6,292 nt of DNA from an uncultured Alistipes sp. Its GTDB lineage: Bacteria; Bacteroidota; Bacteroidia; Bacteroidales; Rikenellaceae. Positions 1 through 5,413 of the stretch are shown piece by piece. Each line of letters starts with the position of its first letter. The stretch's first letter is position 1. Below the pieces are notes generated by a model. The model saw only the letters and a program-made list of their open reading frames with translations, was not told where the DNA came from and did no database searches. Both the position numbers and the translations under genes were made by a program. The stretch spans positions 1-6,292 of the forward strand of contig CAAGHX010000101.1 in assembly GCA_900769745.1 (NCBI GenBank), read 5' to 3'.

Positions 1-1136
1 ACGCCACCATACTCCTGACCTGTACCAGGCAAGAATCCAGGAACGTCAACCAAAGTTACGATAGGAATGTTGAACGCGTCGCAGAAACGAACAAAACGAG
101 CTGCCTTACGGCTGGCGTTGATATCCAATACACCGGCCATAAAGTTAGGCTGGTTAGCGATGATACCTACGCTCTGGCCGTTGAAACGAGCAAAGCAAGT
201 GATGATGTTCTTTGCATAACCAGCTGCGCTCTCCAAGTACTCACCATTATCAACGATGCTGCGGATAACCTCGTACATATCGTATGGCTTGTTTGGATTG
301 TCAGGAATAATCTCGTTCAAGATATCCTCCTTACGTGCGATATCGTCGTTGCAGATAACGCGTGGAGCTGGCTCCATATTGTTCTGAGGCATGTATGAGA
401 GCAAGCCGCGGATGAGTGCGATACCCTCCTCCTCTGTATCAACTGCAAACTGAGCAACACCAGACTTAGTTGTGTGCATATCTGCACCACCCAACTGCTC
501 CTGAGTTACGTCCTCACCTGTAACGGTCTTAACAACCTTAGGACCTGTAAGGAACATGTTAGAAGTCTGACGACGCATGATGATGAAGTCAGTCAACGCT
601 GGTGAATAAACTGCACCACCTGCGCAAGGACCGAAGATAGCTGAAATCTGAGGAATAACACCAGAAGCCATCACGTTGCGCTGGAAGATGTTAGCATAAC
701 CTGCCAAAGCGTTTACACCCTCCTGGATACGAGCACCACCTGAATCGTTCAAGCCGATGCAAGGTGCGCCGTTACGCATTGCCATGTCCATTACCTTACA
801 AATCTTGTCAGCCAAAGAGATTGACAAAGAACCTGCAGTTACAGTAAAGTCCTGTGCAAATACATAAACCAAACGGCCCTCGATTGTACCGTAACCTGTT
901 ACAACGCCATCACCGAAAGTGTGCTTCTTCTCCATACCGAAGTCATAGCAACGGTGAGTTACGAACATATCGAACTCCTCGAAGCTGCCCTCGTCCAAAA
1001 GCATCTGGATACGCTCACGTGCAGTATACTTACCCTTCTCGTGCTGTTTCTGGATAGCCTTCTCGCCACCACCCATGCGGGCGATCTCGCGATTCTCAAT
1101 CAACTTGGCTACCTGCTGTTTTTGAATTTCGCTCAT
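1..1136 (-). CDS. mmdA: Methylmalonyl-CoA decarboxylase alpha subunit (biotin-dependent carboxyltransferase), 3' end beyond window
   Basis: This is the carboxyltransferase subunit of a biotin-dependent acyl-CoA (de)carboxylase. In Bacteroidales it normally moves the carboxyl group of (S)-methylmalonyl-CoA to a biotin carrier, the first step of a membrane Na+-pumping decarboxylase that yields propionyl-CoA. The frame reads from ATG at 1136 for 378 codons to the left edge; relatives run to about 510-520 residues, so the last quarter or so is missing. Visible hallmarks are the ERI-LLD N-terminal region (41-48), LNDSGGARIQEG (129-140), the FGPCAGGAVYSPAL oxyanion loop of the N-terminal crotonase half (168-181), and DVPGFLPGTGQEYGG (364-378) of the C-terminal half. 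It follows mce by 26 nt with no terminator between, so they form one operon. No Shine-Dalgarno is seen, which is usual in this phylum. A propionyl-CoA carboxylase beta subunit would look very similar; the mce context and taxon favour the decarboxylase. Confidence 0.9.
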   Translation of the reverse strand, partial: MSEIQKQQVAKLIENREIARMGGGEKAIQKQHEKGKYTARERIQMLLDEGSFEEFDMFVTHRCYDFGMEKKHTFGDGVVTGYGTIEGRLVYVFAQDFTVTAGSLSISLADKICKVMDMAMRNGAPCIGLNDSGGARIQEGVNALAGYANIFQRNVMASGVIPQISAIFGPCAGGAVYSPALTDFIIMRRQTSNMFLTGPKVVKTVTGEDVTQEQLGGADMHTTKSGVAQFAVDTEEEGIALIRGLLSYMPQNNMEPAPRVICNDDIARKEDILNEIIPDNPNKPYDMYEVIRSIVDNGEYLESAAGYAKNIITCFARFNGQSVGIIANQPNFMAGVLDINASRKAARFVRFCDAFNIPIVTLVDVPGFLPGTGQEYGG

Positions 1137-1162
1137 AAAGTGCTAATATTGATTAAAATTTA

Positions 1163-1573
1163 TTATTTGTTTTTATCCTCACACAACTCTGTCAAAATAC
1201 CCTGAGTTGATTTTGGGTGAAGGAACGCGATAGTAAGACCCTCAGCACCCTTGCGTGGAGTCTTGTCGATCAAACGTACACCCTGTGCCTCTGCATCTGC
1301 CAACTGCTCCTCGATGTTCTCGCAAGCAAGAGCCATATGGTGAATACCTACACCACGATTCTCGATATACTTAGCGATTGTTGAATCCTCAGAAGTAGGC
1401 TCCAAAAGCTCAATCTTTGTCTGGCCAATCTTAAAGAATGCTGTCTTTACCTTCTGGTCAGCAACCTCCTCGATTGCATAACACTTCAAGCCCAATACAT
1501 TCTCCCAATAAGGAATAGCCTCCTCCAAATTCTTCACGGCAATACCGAGATGTTCAATGTGTGAAACTTTCAT
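1163..1573 (-). CDS. mce: Methylmalonyl-CoA epimerase
   Basis: This enzyme interconverts (R)- and (S)-methylmalonyl-CoA, linking the B12-dependent mutase (R form) to the decarboxylase or carboxylase (S form). The 136-residue length is normal for the family. It belongs to the vicinal-oxygen-chelate fold with two babab modules: the first begins SHIEHLGIAV (4-13), the second GIHHMALAC (76-84). Likely divalent-metal ligands, placed by family pattern, are H8, E55 in KIELLEP, H79 (or H78) and E129 in GILTELCE. The start is the ATG at 1573; the protein begins directly with the first strand, as in relatives, so no upstream start is needed. It is the first gene of the mce-mmdA operon, and a good -7 promoter element lies about 95 nt upstream. 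Nothing is truncated or unusual. Confidence 0.95.
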   Translation of the reverse strand: MKVSHIEHLGIAVKNLEEAIPYWENVLGLKCYAIEEVADQKVKTAFFKIGQTKIELLEPTSEDSTIAKYIENRGVGIHHMALACENIEEQLADAEAQGVRLIDKTPRKGAEGLTIAFLHPKSTQGILTELCEDKNK

Positions 1574-1638
1574 AATTTTTGTAATTAAAATTGTTATTGT
1601 ATGTGTAAATTTTGGTTATTTTCTAATCGCTTTTCACG

Positions 1639-1660
1639 TACACGTTCGCATACACGCGCA
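1639..1660. repeat. Imperfect tandem repeat in the mce leader
   Basis: Two adjacent units read TACACGTTCGCA (1639-1650) and TACACGCGCA (1651-1660) and differ by two inserted bases. On the minus strand they fall in the first 25 or so nucleotides of the predicted mce-mmdA transcript. The segment is clearly richer in C and G than the A/T-rich DNA around it. It could be a protein-binding or RNA-pairing site, or chance; no function can be read from it. Confidence 0.3.
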
Positions 1661-1668
1661 AAATCACA

Positions 1669-1676
1669 CAAAGGTA
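1669..1676 (-). promoter_or_regulatory. Putative -7 promoter element of the mce-mmdA operon
   Basis: Read on the minus strand, the sequence is TACCTTTG, a full match to the Bacteroidota -7 consensus TAnnTTTG. The -33 side is weak: the best block at the right distance is TTTC (1700-1697, spacer 20 nt) rather than TTTG. Transcription would start near 1662-1664, giving a 5' leader of about 90 nt before mce. Confidence 0.5.
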
Positions 1677-1791
1677 CGAGTAAATTCTCAAATAACGAAA
1701 TATTCCGACAAGTTTATATCGCTTTTTTATGCGTAATTTCTAATCTTTTCGCCCAACTAATCACATCATGAAGATGATACTTGCAAAAAGG

Positions 1792-1823
1792 CTTGTTTCT
1801 TTGCCCGAAAGTTGCTAAATTCG
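1792..1823 (+). promoter_or_regulatory. Candidate promoter of the thioredoxin-like gene
   Basis: CTTG (1792-1795) and TAAATTCG (1816-1823) are separated by 20 nt, the spacing of Bacteroidota promoters. The -7 box has one mismatch to TAnnTTTG (C for T). A transcript would start near 1830, about 20 nt before the ATG at 1850. This supports 1850 as the real start, because the promoter lies inside the longer in-frame TTG-started reading. Confidence 0.35.
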
Positions 1824-1849
1824 CTCCCGACAAACAATCCAAACAAGAG

Positions 1850-2326
1850 ATGAAACGACTATTAGCCATCGTGGCCGCTATGGTTTTGTGGGGCACATCG
1901 GCAGAGGCTCAAAATATAATTTTGGGAGAGAAGGTTCCCGACAGCAAGATTCGTTCGTGGCTGATGGATTTGCAGCCCGACGCTGCCGATTACACCTGCA
2001 TACTCTTCCACAATTCTAAGAGTCCCCAGTGCAAAAAACATCTGCCCAAAATCAAGCAAATGGTCAACGACTATGGCTCTAAACTTAACTTGATTATAGT
2101 CACCAAGGAGGATTACAGCAAGGCCGGAGTATCGCTCACCGAGCACCTCGACGACCGCATTGGAGTAGCCTTCGACGATGGAGGTCGCACCTTCATCGCC
2201 TATGGTGTTAAGTTTATCCCATTTTGCGTAATTTATGACAAAAAGGGATATGCTCTGTGGTGTGGTCATGCGGGCAGTTTCACCAAGGAGATTTTTGATA
2301 GAATTTTAGCATATAAAAGGAAATAA
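1850..2326 (+). CDS. Exported thioredoxin-fold protein with a monothiol SxxC site
   Basis: This is a 158-residue protein I cannot match to a named gene. Residues 1-20 form a signal peptide: K2-R3, a hydrophobic core, and an AEA cleavage site before Gln21, so it should act in the periplasm. The mature part follows the TlpA/ResA-like thioredoxin pattern. The strand CILF leads into NSKSPQC-KKHLPKI (about 55-68), which lines up with the WCxPC-xxxxP active site. Here the first, nucleophilic cysteine is Ser58 and only Cys61 remains. The cis-proline loop is kept as GVKFIPFCVIYD (cis-Pro124), followed by the usual D-x-x-G turn. Other cysteines are at 50, 126 and 138. The ATG at 1850 is preferred over an in-frame TTG at 1781 because it starts the signal peptide exactly. 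It may be co-transcribed with meaB, 82 nt downstream. A disulfide reductase role is unlikely without the CxxC pair; binding or monothiol exchange is possible. Confidence 0.8.
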   Translation: MKRLLAIVAAMVLWGTSAEAQNIILGEKVPDSKIRSWLMDLQPDAADYTCILFHNSKSPQCKKHLPKIKQMVNDYGSKLNLIIVTKEDYSKAGVSLTEHLDDRIGVAFDDGGRTFIAYGVKFIPFCVIYDKKGYALWCGHAGSFTKEIFDRILAYKRK

Positions 2327-2339
2327 AGAAGCTGTTTAG

Positions 2340-2358
2340 ATTTTATTTCAAATAAAAT
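2340..2358. repeat. A/T-only 9-bp inverted repeat after the thioredoxin-like gene
   Basis: ATTTTATTT (2340-2348) and AAATAAAAT (2350-2358) are perfect inverted copies around a single C, 14 nt after the stop codon of the upstream gene. The near-zero spacer and all-A/T arms without a clean T tract make a poor intrinsic terminator. A palindromic protein-binding site is as likely. If it does not stop transcription, the upstream gene and meaB share a transcript; no good TAnnTTTG promoter was found between them. Confidence 0.4.
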
Positions 2359-2408
2359 TGTTGCAGCAAAAAATAAACTCATTTAATATAATTTAAACAG
2401 ATTCTATA

Positions 2409-3521
2409 ATGGCTTTCACAAAGATTGAGCACTACGAAAAGGAGTACCTCGATGCTCATCACGATAGCGCACTCAACGTTACCCAGGGTGTTGACGACCA
2501 ACCTATCGTCAATCCATACTTTGTACGCAAACGTCGCCGTCAGCTCACCACCGACCAGTATGTGGAGGGAATCTTGAACGGCAACATCACAATACTCTCT
2601 CAGGCTATCACTCTCATCGAGAGCAACAAAGCCGAGCATTACGCTCAGGCTCAGGAAATTATCGAGCGATGCCTACCCCACGCAGGTCGCTCTGTAAGAA
2701 TCGGTATTACGGGTGTTCCTGGCGCAGGTAAATCGACTTTCATCGAGGCGATCGGAGGTATGGTTGCATCGCTTCATCACAAGTTGGCAGTATTGGCTAT
2801 CGACCCAAGTTCTGAGCGAAGCGGTGGCTCTATTTTGGGCGATAAGACCCGTATGGAGAGTATTTCGTCTAACCCCGATATCTTTATCCGCCCTTCACCA
2901 TCGGCAGGTTCGTTGGGAGGCGTTGCCCGCAAGACACGCGAGACAATCGTATTGTGCGAGGCTGCGGGATACGATGTAATCTTCATCGAGACTGTTGGTG
3001 TGGGTCAGTCGGAGACCGCTGTTCACTCTATGGTCGATATGTTTATGATGTTGCAGATTTCGGGTGCTGGCGATGAGTTGCAGGGTATCAAGCGAGGCAT
3101 TATGGAGATGGCCGATATGATGGTTATCACTAAGGCCGATGGCGAGAATATCCACAAGGCGGAGCTTGCAAAGGTACAATACCAGGGAGCTTTGCACCTC
3201 TTCCCCACACCAGAATCGGGCTGGAGACCAAAAGTTTACACCTGCTCATCGGTAAACAAGACCGGATTGGAGGAGGTATGGAAGGGTGTTGAGGAGTATC
3301 TTGACCATATCCAGGCAAACGGCTATTATGACGCAAACCGCAATCGCCAGAACAAGTATTGGATGTATGAGAGCATCAACGAGACGCTGAAGAGCAGTTT
3401 CTACCAGAACCCCGAAATTGCCGAGCGCATCGCCGAGGTGGAGCAGCGAGTTCTGGAGGCCAAGCTCAGTTCGTTCATCGCAGCCAAGGAGCTTTTGGAT
3501 ATCTACTTCAAAGACAAATAG
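2409..3521 (+). CDS. meaB: MeaB/ArgK-family GTPase, chaperone of methylmalonyl-CoA mutase
   Basis: MeaB is a SIMIBI-class G protein that gates adenosylcobalamin loading onto methylmalonyl-CoA mutase and protects the mutase from inactivation; it acts in the cytosol. The 370-residue length fits the bacterial family. Motifs in order: an N-terminal helical part with the ILNGNITILSQAITLIES segment (55-72); Walker A GVPGAGKST (102-110); the IDPSSERSGGSILGDKTRM region (131-149); the family signature ETVGVGQSE (194-202); the guanine-specificity motif TKAD (241-244); CSS (279-281) as the likely G5; and a C-terminal helical dimerisation arm rich in Glu and Arg. The ATG at 2409 gives a normal N terminus. 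The mutase genes mutA/mutB, often adjacent to meaB, are not downstream here, but the mutase's partner enzymes lie 1 kb away on the opposite strand. The old name ArgK (arginine/ornithine transport kinase) is misleading. Confidence 0.95.
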   Translation: MAFTKIEHYEKEYLDAHHDSALNVTQGVDDQPIVNPYFVRKRRRQLTTDQYVEGILNGNITILSQAITLIESNKAEHYAQAQEIIERCLPHAGRSVRIGITGVPGAGKSTFIEAIGGMVASLHHKLAVLAIDPSSERSGGSILGDKTRMESISSNPDIFIRPSPSAGSLGGVARKTRETIVLCEAAGYDVIFIETVGVGQSETAVHSMVDMFMMLQISGAGDELQGIKRGIMEMADMMVITKADGENIHKAELAKVQYQGALHLFPTPESGWRPKVYTCSSVNKTGLEEVWKGVEEYLDHIQANGYYDANRNRQNKYWMYESINETLKSSFYQNPEIAERIAEVEQRVLEAKLSSFIAAKELLDIYFKDK

Positions 3522-3557
3522 CAGCCTCAACGGGCAAAAACATACTGCAACTTAGCA

Positions 3558-3616
3558 ATTTGAGCCACACTTTGCAGCTATAATTATTGGATAGTTTTGC
3601 AAGTATTTGAGCCACA
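3558..3616 (+). repeat. Direct repeat of ATTTGAGCCACA in the meaB downstream region
   Basis: ATTTGAGCCACA occurs at 3558-3569 and again at 3605-3616, 47 nt apart. Each copy also has a TGCAA block a short way upstream, so the similarity extends loosely beyond the 12-mer. Both copies precede the terminator hairpin and so lie in the 3' untranslated part of the meaB transcript. Two copies are too few to call a repeat family; a small duplication or paired binding sites are both possible. Confidence 0.45.
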
Positions 3617-3643
3617 AATCGTATAAGTATGCATAAATCGTAG

Positions 3644-3695
3644 TACAAAACAGACTGTATATGCAAAAATTATGCAGTCTGTTTTGTAATTTTCT
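3644..3695 (+). terminator. Strong intrinsic terminator after meaB
   Basis: The arms TACAAAACAGACTG (3644-3657) and CAGTCTGTTTTGTA (3675-3688) pair perfectly over 14 bp. Four more pairs (one G-U) extend the stem inward to a 9-nt loop at 3662-3670. A T-rich tail (ATTTTCTT, 3689-3696) follows. It lies about 120 nt after the meaB stop and should end the rightward transcript. The outer part is A/T-rich on both sides, so some activity in the leftward direction is also conceivable. Confidence 0.75.
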
Positions 3696-3714
3696 TAAAA
3701 ATACACTACTTTTG
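3683..3714 (+). promoter_or_regulatory. Bacteroidota-type promoter of the PLP lyase gene
   Basis: The -33 box TTTG (3683-3686) and the -7 box TACTTTTG (3707-3714) are separated by exactly 20 nt, a full match to TTTG-N19-21-TAnnTTTG. Transcription would start about 3719-3721, giving a leader of about 72 nt. The -33 box lies inside the 3' arm of the preceding terminator hairpin, so terminator and promoter share DNA. Confidence 0.75.
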
Positions 3715-3723
3715 GGGTCATTC

Positions 3724-3752
3724 CAACTCGCACACAACTTTTTGCGAGGTTG
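3724..3752 (+). promoter_or_regulatory. 5'-terminal stem-loop in the PLP lyase leader
   Basis: CAACTCGCA (3724-3732) pairs with TGCGAGGTTG (3743-3752) over 9 bp with one bulged G (3748) and a 10-nt loop. With the predicted start site at 3719-3721 it forms the very 5' end of the mRNA. Such hairpins often protect transcripts from decay. No ATG occurs in the leader before the gene's own start, so there is no obvious ATG-started TnaC-type leader peptide. Confidence 0.4.
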
Positions 3753-3792
3753 CGACTACAAACAGAAACACGAAATTTAAACTATAAAGACA

Positions 3793-5247
3793 ATGTCAAC
3801 AAGCAAAGTTAAATTCTTCCGTGGTGGCGATTTGCCACTCGAGTTGCACAAGGTTCGCGTTGTGCAGAAGCTCCACTTGGTGCCCATTGAGCGCCGCTTG
3901 GAGGCTATGAAGGAGGCAGGTTTCAACACCTTCCGTTTGAGCACTAAAGATGTATTCCTCGATATGCTTACAGATAGCGGTACCAACGCTATGAGCGACA
4001 ACCAGCTCTCAGCGATGATGCGTGCCGACGATGCATACGCAGGTTCACAGTCATTCGAGCGTTTGCAGCAGGCTGTTTTGGATGTACTTGGCAAGAAGTA
4101 TCTTTTGCCAGTTCACCAGGGACGTGCTGCCGAGAACGTAATCTGCCGCACATTCGTTAAGCCAGGTCACGTTGTGCCTATGAACTACCACTTCACCACT
4201 ACTTTGGCTCACATTCAGGAGAACGGTGGTAAGGTTGTAGAGCTCTTGCACGACCACGCCACTGAGCTTAAGTCAGAGCACCCATTCAAGGGTAACATGG
4301 ATGTCGAGAAGTTGGAGAAGTGCATCAACGAGGTGGGTGTTGAGAATATTCCATTCATCCGTATGGAGGCTTCAACCAACCTTATCGGTGGCCAGCCATT
4401 CTCTATGGCTAACTTGATGGACGTACGCCGCATCGCTGACAAGTACAACATTATGCTCGTACTCGACGCCAGCCTTATCGGCGAGAACGCCTACCTTATC
4501 AAGCAGCGTGAGGACAACTGGAAGGAGAACTCAATGGGCGAGATCTTGAAGATGATGACAGGGCTGGCCGATTTGGTTTACTTCTCAGCACGTAAGCTCT
4601 CTTCTTCACGTGGTGGTGGTATCTGTACTAACCAGCGCGCACTCTACGCCAAGATGGAGGCAATGATTCCTCTCTTCGAGGGATTCCTCACATACGGTGG
4701 TATCTCAGTTCGTGAGATCGAGGCTATGACAGTTGGTCTCTACGAGTCACTCGACGAGACTATGATCAGCCAGAGCCCTAACTTCATCAAGTACTTGGTT
4801 GAGGAGTTGGAGAAGCGCGGTGTGCCTATGGTAACACCTCCAGGAGTTTTGGGTGCACACGTTGACGCTATGAAGTTCTGCGAGCACATCCCACAGGATC
4901 AGTATCCTGCAGGTGCATTGGCTGCGGCTCTCTATATCTGCTCGGGTATCCGTGGTATGGAGCGTGGTACTGTATCGAGCGTACGTGACGAGAATGGCAA
5001 CGAGATTCCAGCAGATGTTGAGTTGTTGCGTTTGGCTGTTCCACGTCGTGTGTTCACACTCTCACAGATTAGCTACGTTATCGACCGTATCGATTGGCTC
5101 TACCAGAACCGCAAGCTCATCGGTGGCTTGAAGTTCGTATATGAGCCTCCAGTACTTCGATTCTTCATGGGTGGTTTGGAGCCAACAACTAACTGGCCAG
5201 CTCGCTTGATGGAGAAGTTCCGCAAGGATTTCGGCGATAGCTTGTAG
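3793..5247 (+). CDS. PLP-dependent beta-eliminating lyase, divergent tryptophanase/tyrosine phenol-lyase family
   Basis: The 484-residue protein aligns by eye along its whole length with tyrosine phenol-lyase (TPL) and tryptophanase, fold-type I enzymes that cleave an amino acid to its leaving group, pyruvate and ammonia. Conserved features include FLDMLTDSGTNAMSD (55-69), AYAGS (81-85), HQGR-AEN (108-115), FTTT (134-137), N196 in TNLIGGQP, PLP-nitrogen Asp225, Schiff-base Lys268 in SARK, Tyr301, MERG (389-392) and carboxylate-binding Arg413. MERG carries the Arg that fits TPL (R381) rather than tryptophanase. Against TPL, recalled from memory, it differs at several normally fixed places: R217 to Leu228, E69 to Asp80, the Lys before the Schiff-base Lys to Arg267, the following Asp to Leu269, and the GGHA segment to GVLGAH. 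It also has about 19 extra C-terminal residues. Two TAG stops end it. It has its own promoter and lies between two terminators. The substrate cannot be assigned. Confidence 0.85.
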   Translation: MSTSKVKFFRGGDLPLELHKVRVVQKLHLVPIERRLEAMKEAGFNTFRLSTKDVFLDMLTDSGTNAMSDNQLSAMMRADDAYAGSQSFERLQQAVLDVLGKKYLLPVHQGRAAENVICRTFVKPGHVVPMNYHFTTTLAHIQENGGKVVELLHDHATELKSEHPFKGNMDVEKLEKCINEVGVENIPFIRMEASTNLIGGQPFSMANLMDVRRIADKYNIMLVLDASLIGENAYLIKQREDNWKENSMGEILKMMTGLADLVYFSARKLSSSRGGGICTNQRALYAKMEAMIPLFEGFLTYGGISVREIEAMTVGLYESLDETMISQSPNFIKYLVEELEKRGVPMVTPPGVLGAHVDAMKFCEHIPQDQYPAGALAAALYICSGIRGMERGTVSSVRDENGNEIPADVELLRLAVPRRVFTLSQISYVIDRIDWLYQNRKLIGGLKFVYEPPVLRFFMGGLEPTTNWPARLMEKFRKDFGDSL

Positions 5248-5303
5248 TAGAGCAGGCTGATTTCTATCAGATTTCATAGATGCCTTTGTGCATCATATAC
5301 CGC

Positions 5304-5347
5304 AGTGGCGTATTGACGGATTTAAGCTCCGAAAATACGCCACTTTT
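5304..5347 (+). terminator. Intrinsic terminator after the PLP lyase gene
   Basis: AGTGGCGTATT (5304-5314) pairs perfectly with AATACGCCACT (5334-5344). Inside, after a 2x2 internal loop, CGGA (5317-5320) pairs with TCCG (5328-5331) around a 7-nt loop. A T run (5344-5347) follows the stem. It lies 57 nt after the lyase stop and 12 nt before the -33 box of the next gene, insulating the two units. Smaller 5-bp hairpins at 5257-5270 and 5279-5294 precede it but look too weak to terminate alone. Confidence 0.7.
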
Positions 5348-5358
5348 GCATCTAATTA

Positions 5359-5390
5359 TTTGTCAATTACTGCGTTAATTCGTATCTTTG
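5359..5390 (+). promoter_or_regulatory. Bacteroidota-type promoter of the SDR gene
   Basis: TTTG (5359-5362), a 20-nt spacer, and TATCTTTG (5383-5390) match the phylum consensus in full. Transcription would begin near 5395, about 19 nt before the ATG at 5414. The promoter position rules out the longer in-frame GTG start at 5288, which would lie upstream of the promoter and overlap the terminator. Confidence 0.8.
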
Positions 5391-5413
5391 AGTCAAACAA
5401 AACCTATAATCAG

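Noticed and set aside
921..1205. 94-codon plus-strand frame across the mmdA start
   Set aside because: It is antisense to well-conserved mmdA and mce sequence and has no supporting features.
1796..1803. TTTCTTTG as a -7 box for the thioredoxin-like gene
   Set aside because: The second base is T instead of the key A, and there is no TTG at the right upstream distance; the pair at 1792/1816 fits better.
1781..1849. N-terminal extension of the thioredoxin-like protein from an in-frame TTG
   Set aside because: It would bury the signal peptide behind 23 residues and contains the likely promoter; the ATG at 1850 starts a well-formed signal peptide.
1574..1849. Cobalamin riboswitch in the divergent region, suggested by the B12-linked genes
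   Set aside because: I see no B12-box-like conserved core or long paired structure, and the predicted mce leader (about 90 nt) is too short for one.
1862..2269. 135-codon open frame on the minus strand
   Set aside because: It lies entirely opposite the exported thioredoxin-like gene, whose signal peptide and fold motifs identify the coding strand.
2409..3521. Arginine/ornithine transport kinase (ArgK) function for the GTPase
   Set aside because: That is an old family label; the sequence signature and the propionate-pathway neighbours support MeaB.
3552..3737. 61-codon open frame on the minus strand
   Set aside because: It runs through the terminator hairpin and both promoter boxes, lacks a recognisable domain, and has composition expected of A/T-rich spacer.
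3715..3792. Possible TnaC-like leader peptide before the lyase
   Set aside because: No ATG occurs in this stretch before the gene's own start, so no ATG-started leader with a Trp codon is present.
5288..5413. N-terminal extension of the SDR from an in-frame GTG
   Set aside because: It overlaps the terminator and lies upstream of a consensus promoter; the SDR family begins about where the ATG at 5414 starts, and the extra 42 residues match nothing I recognise.
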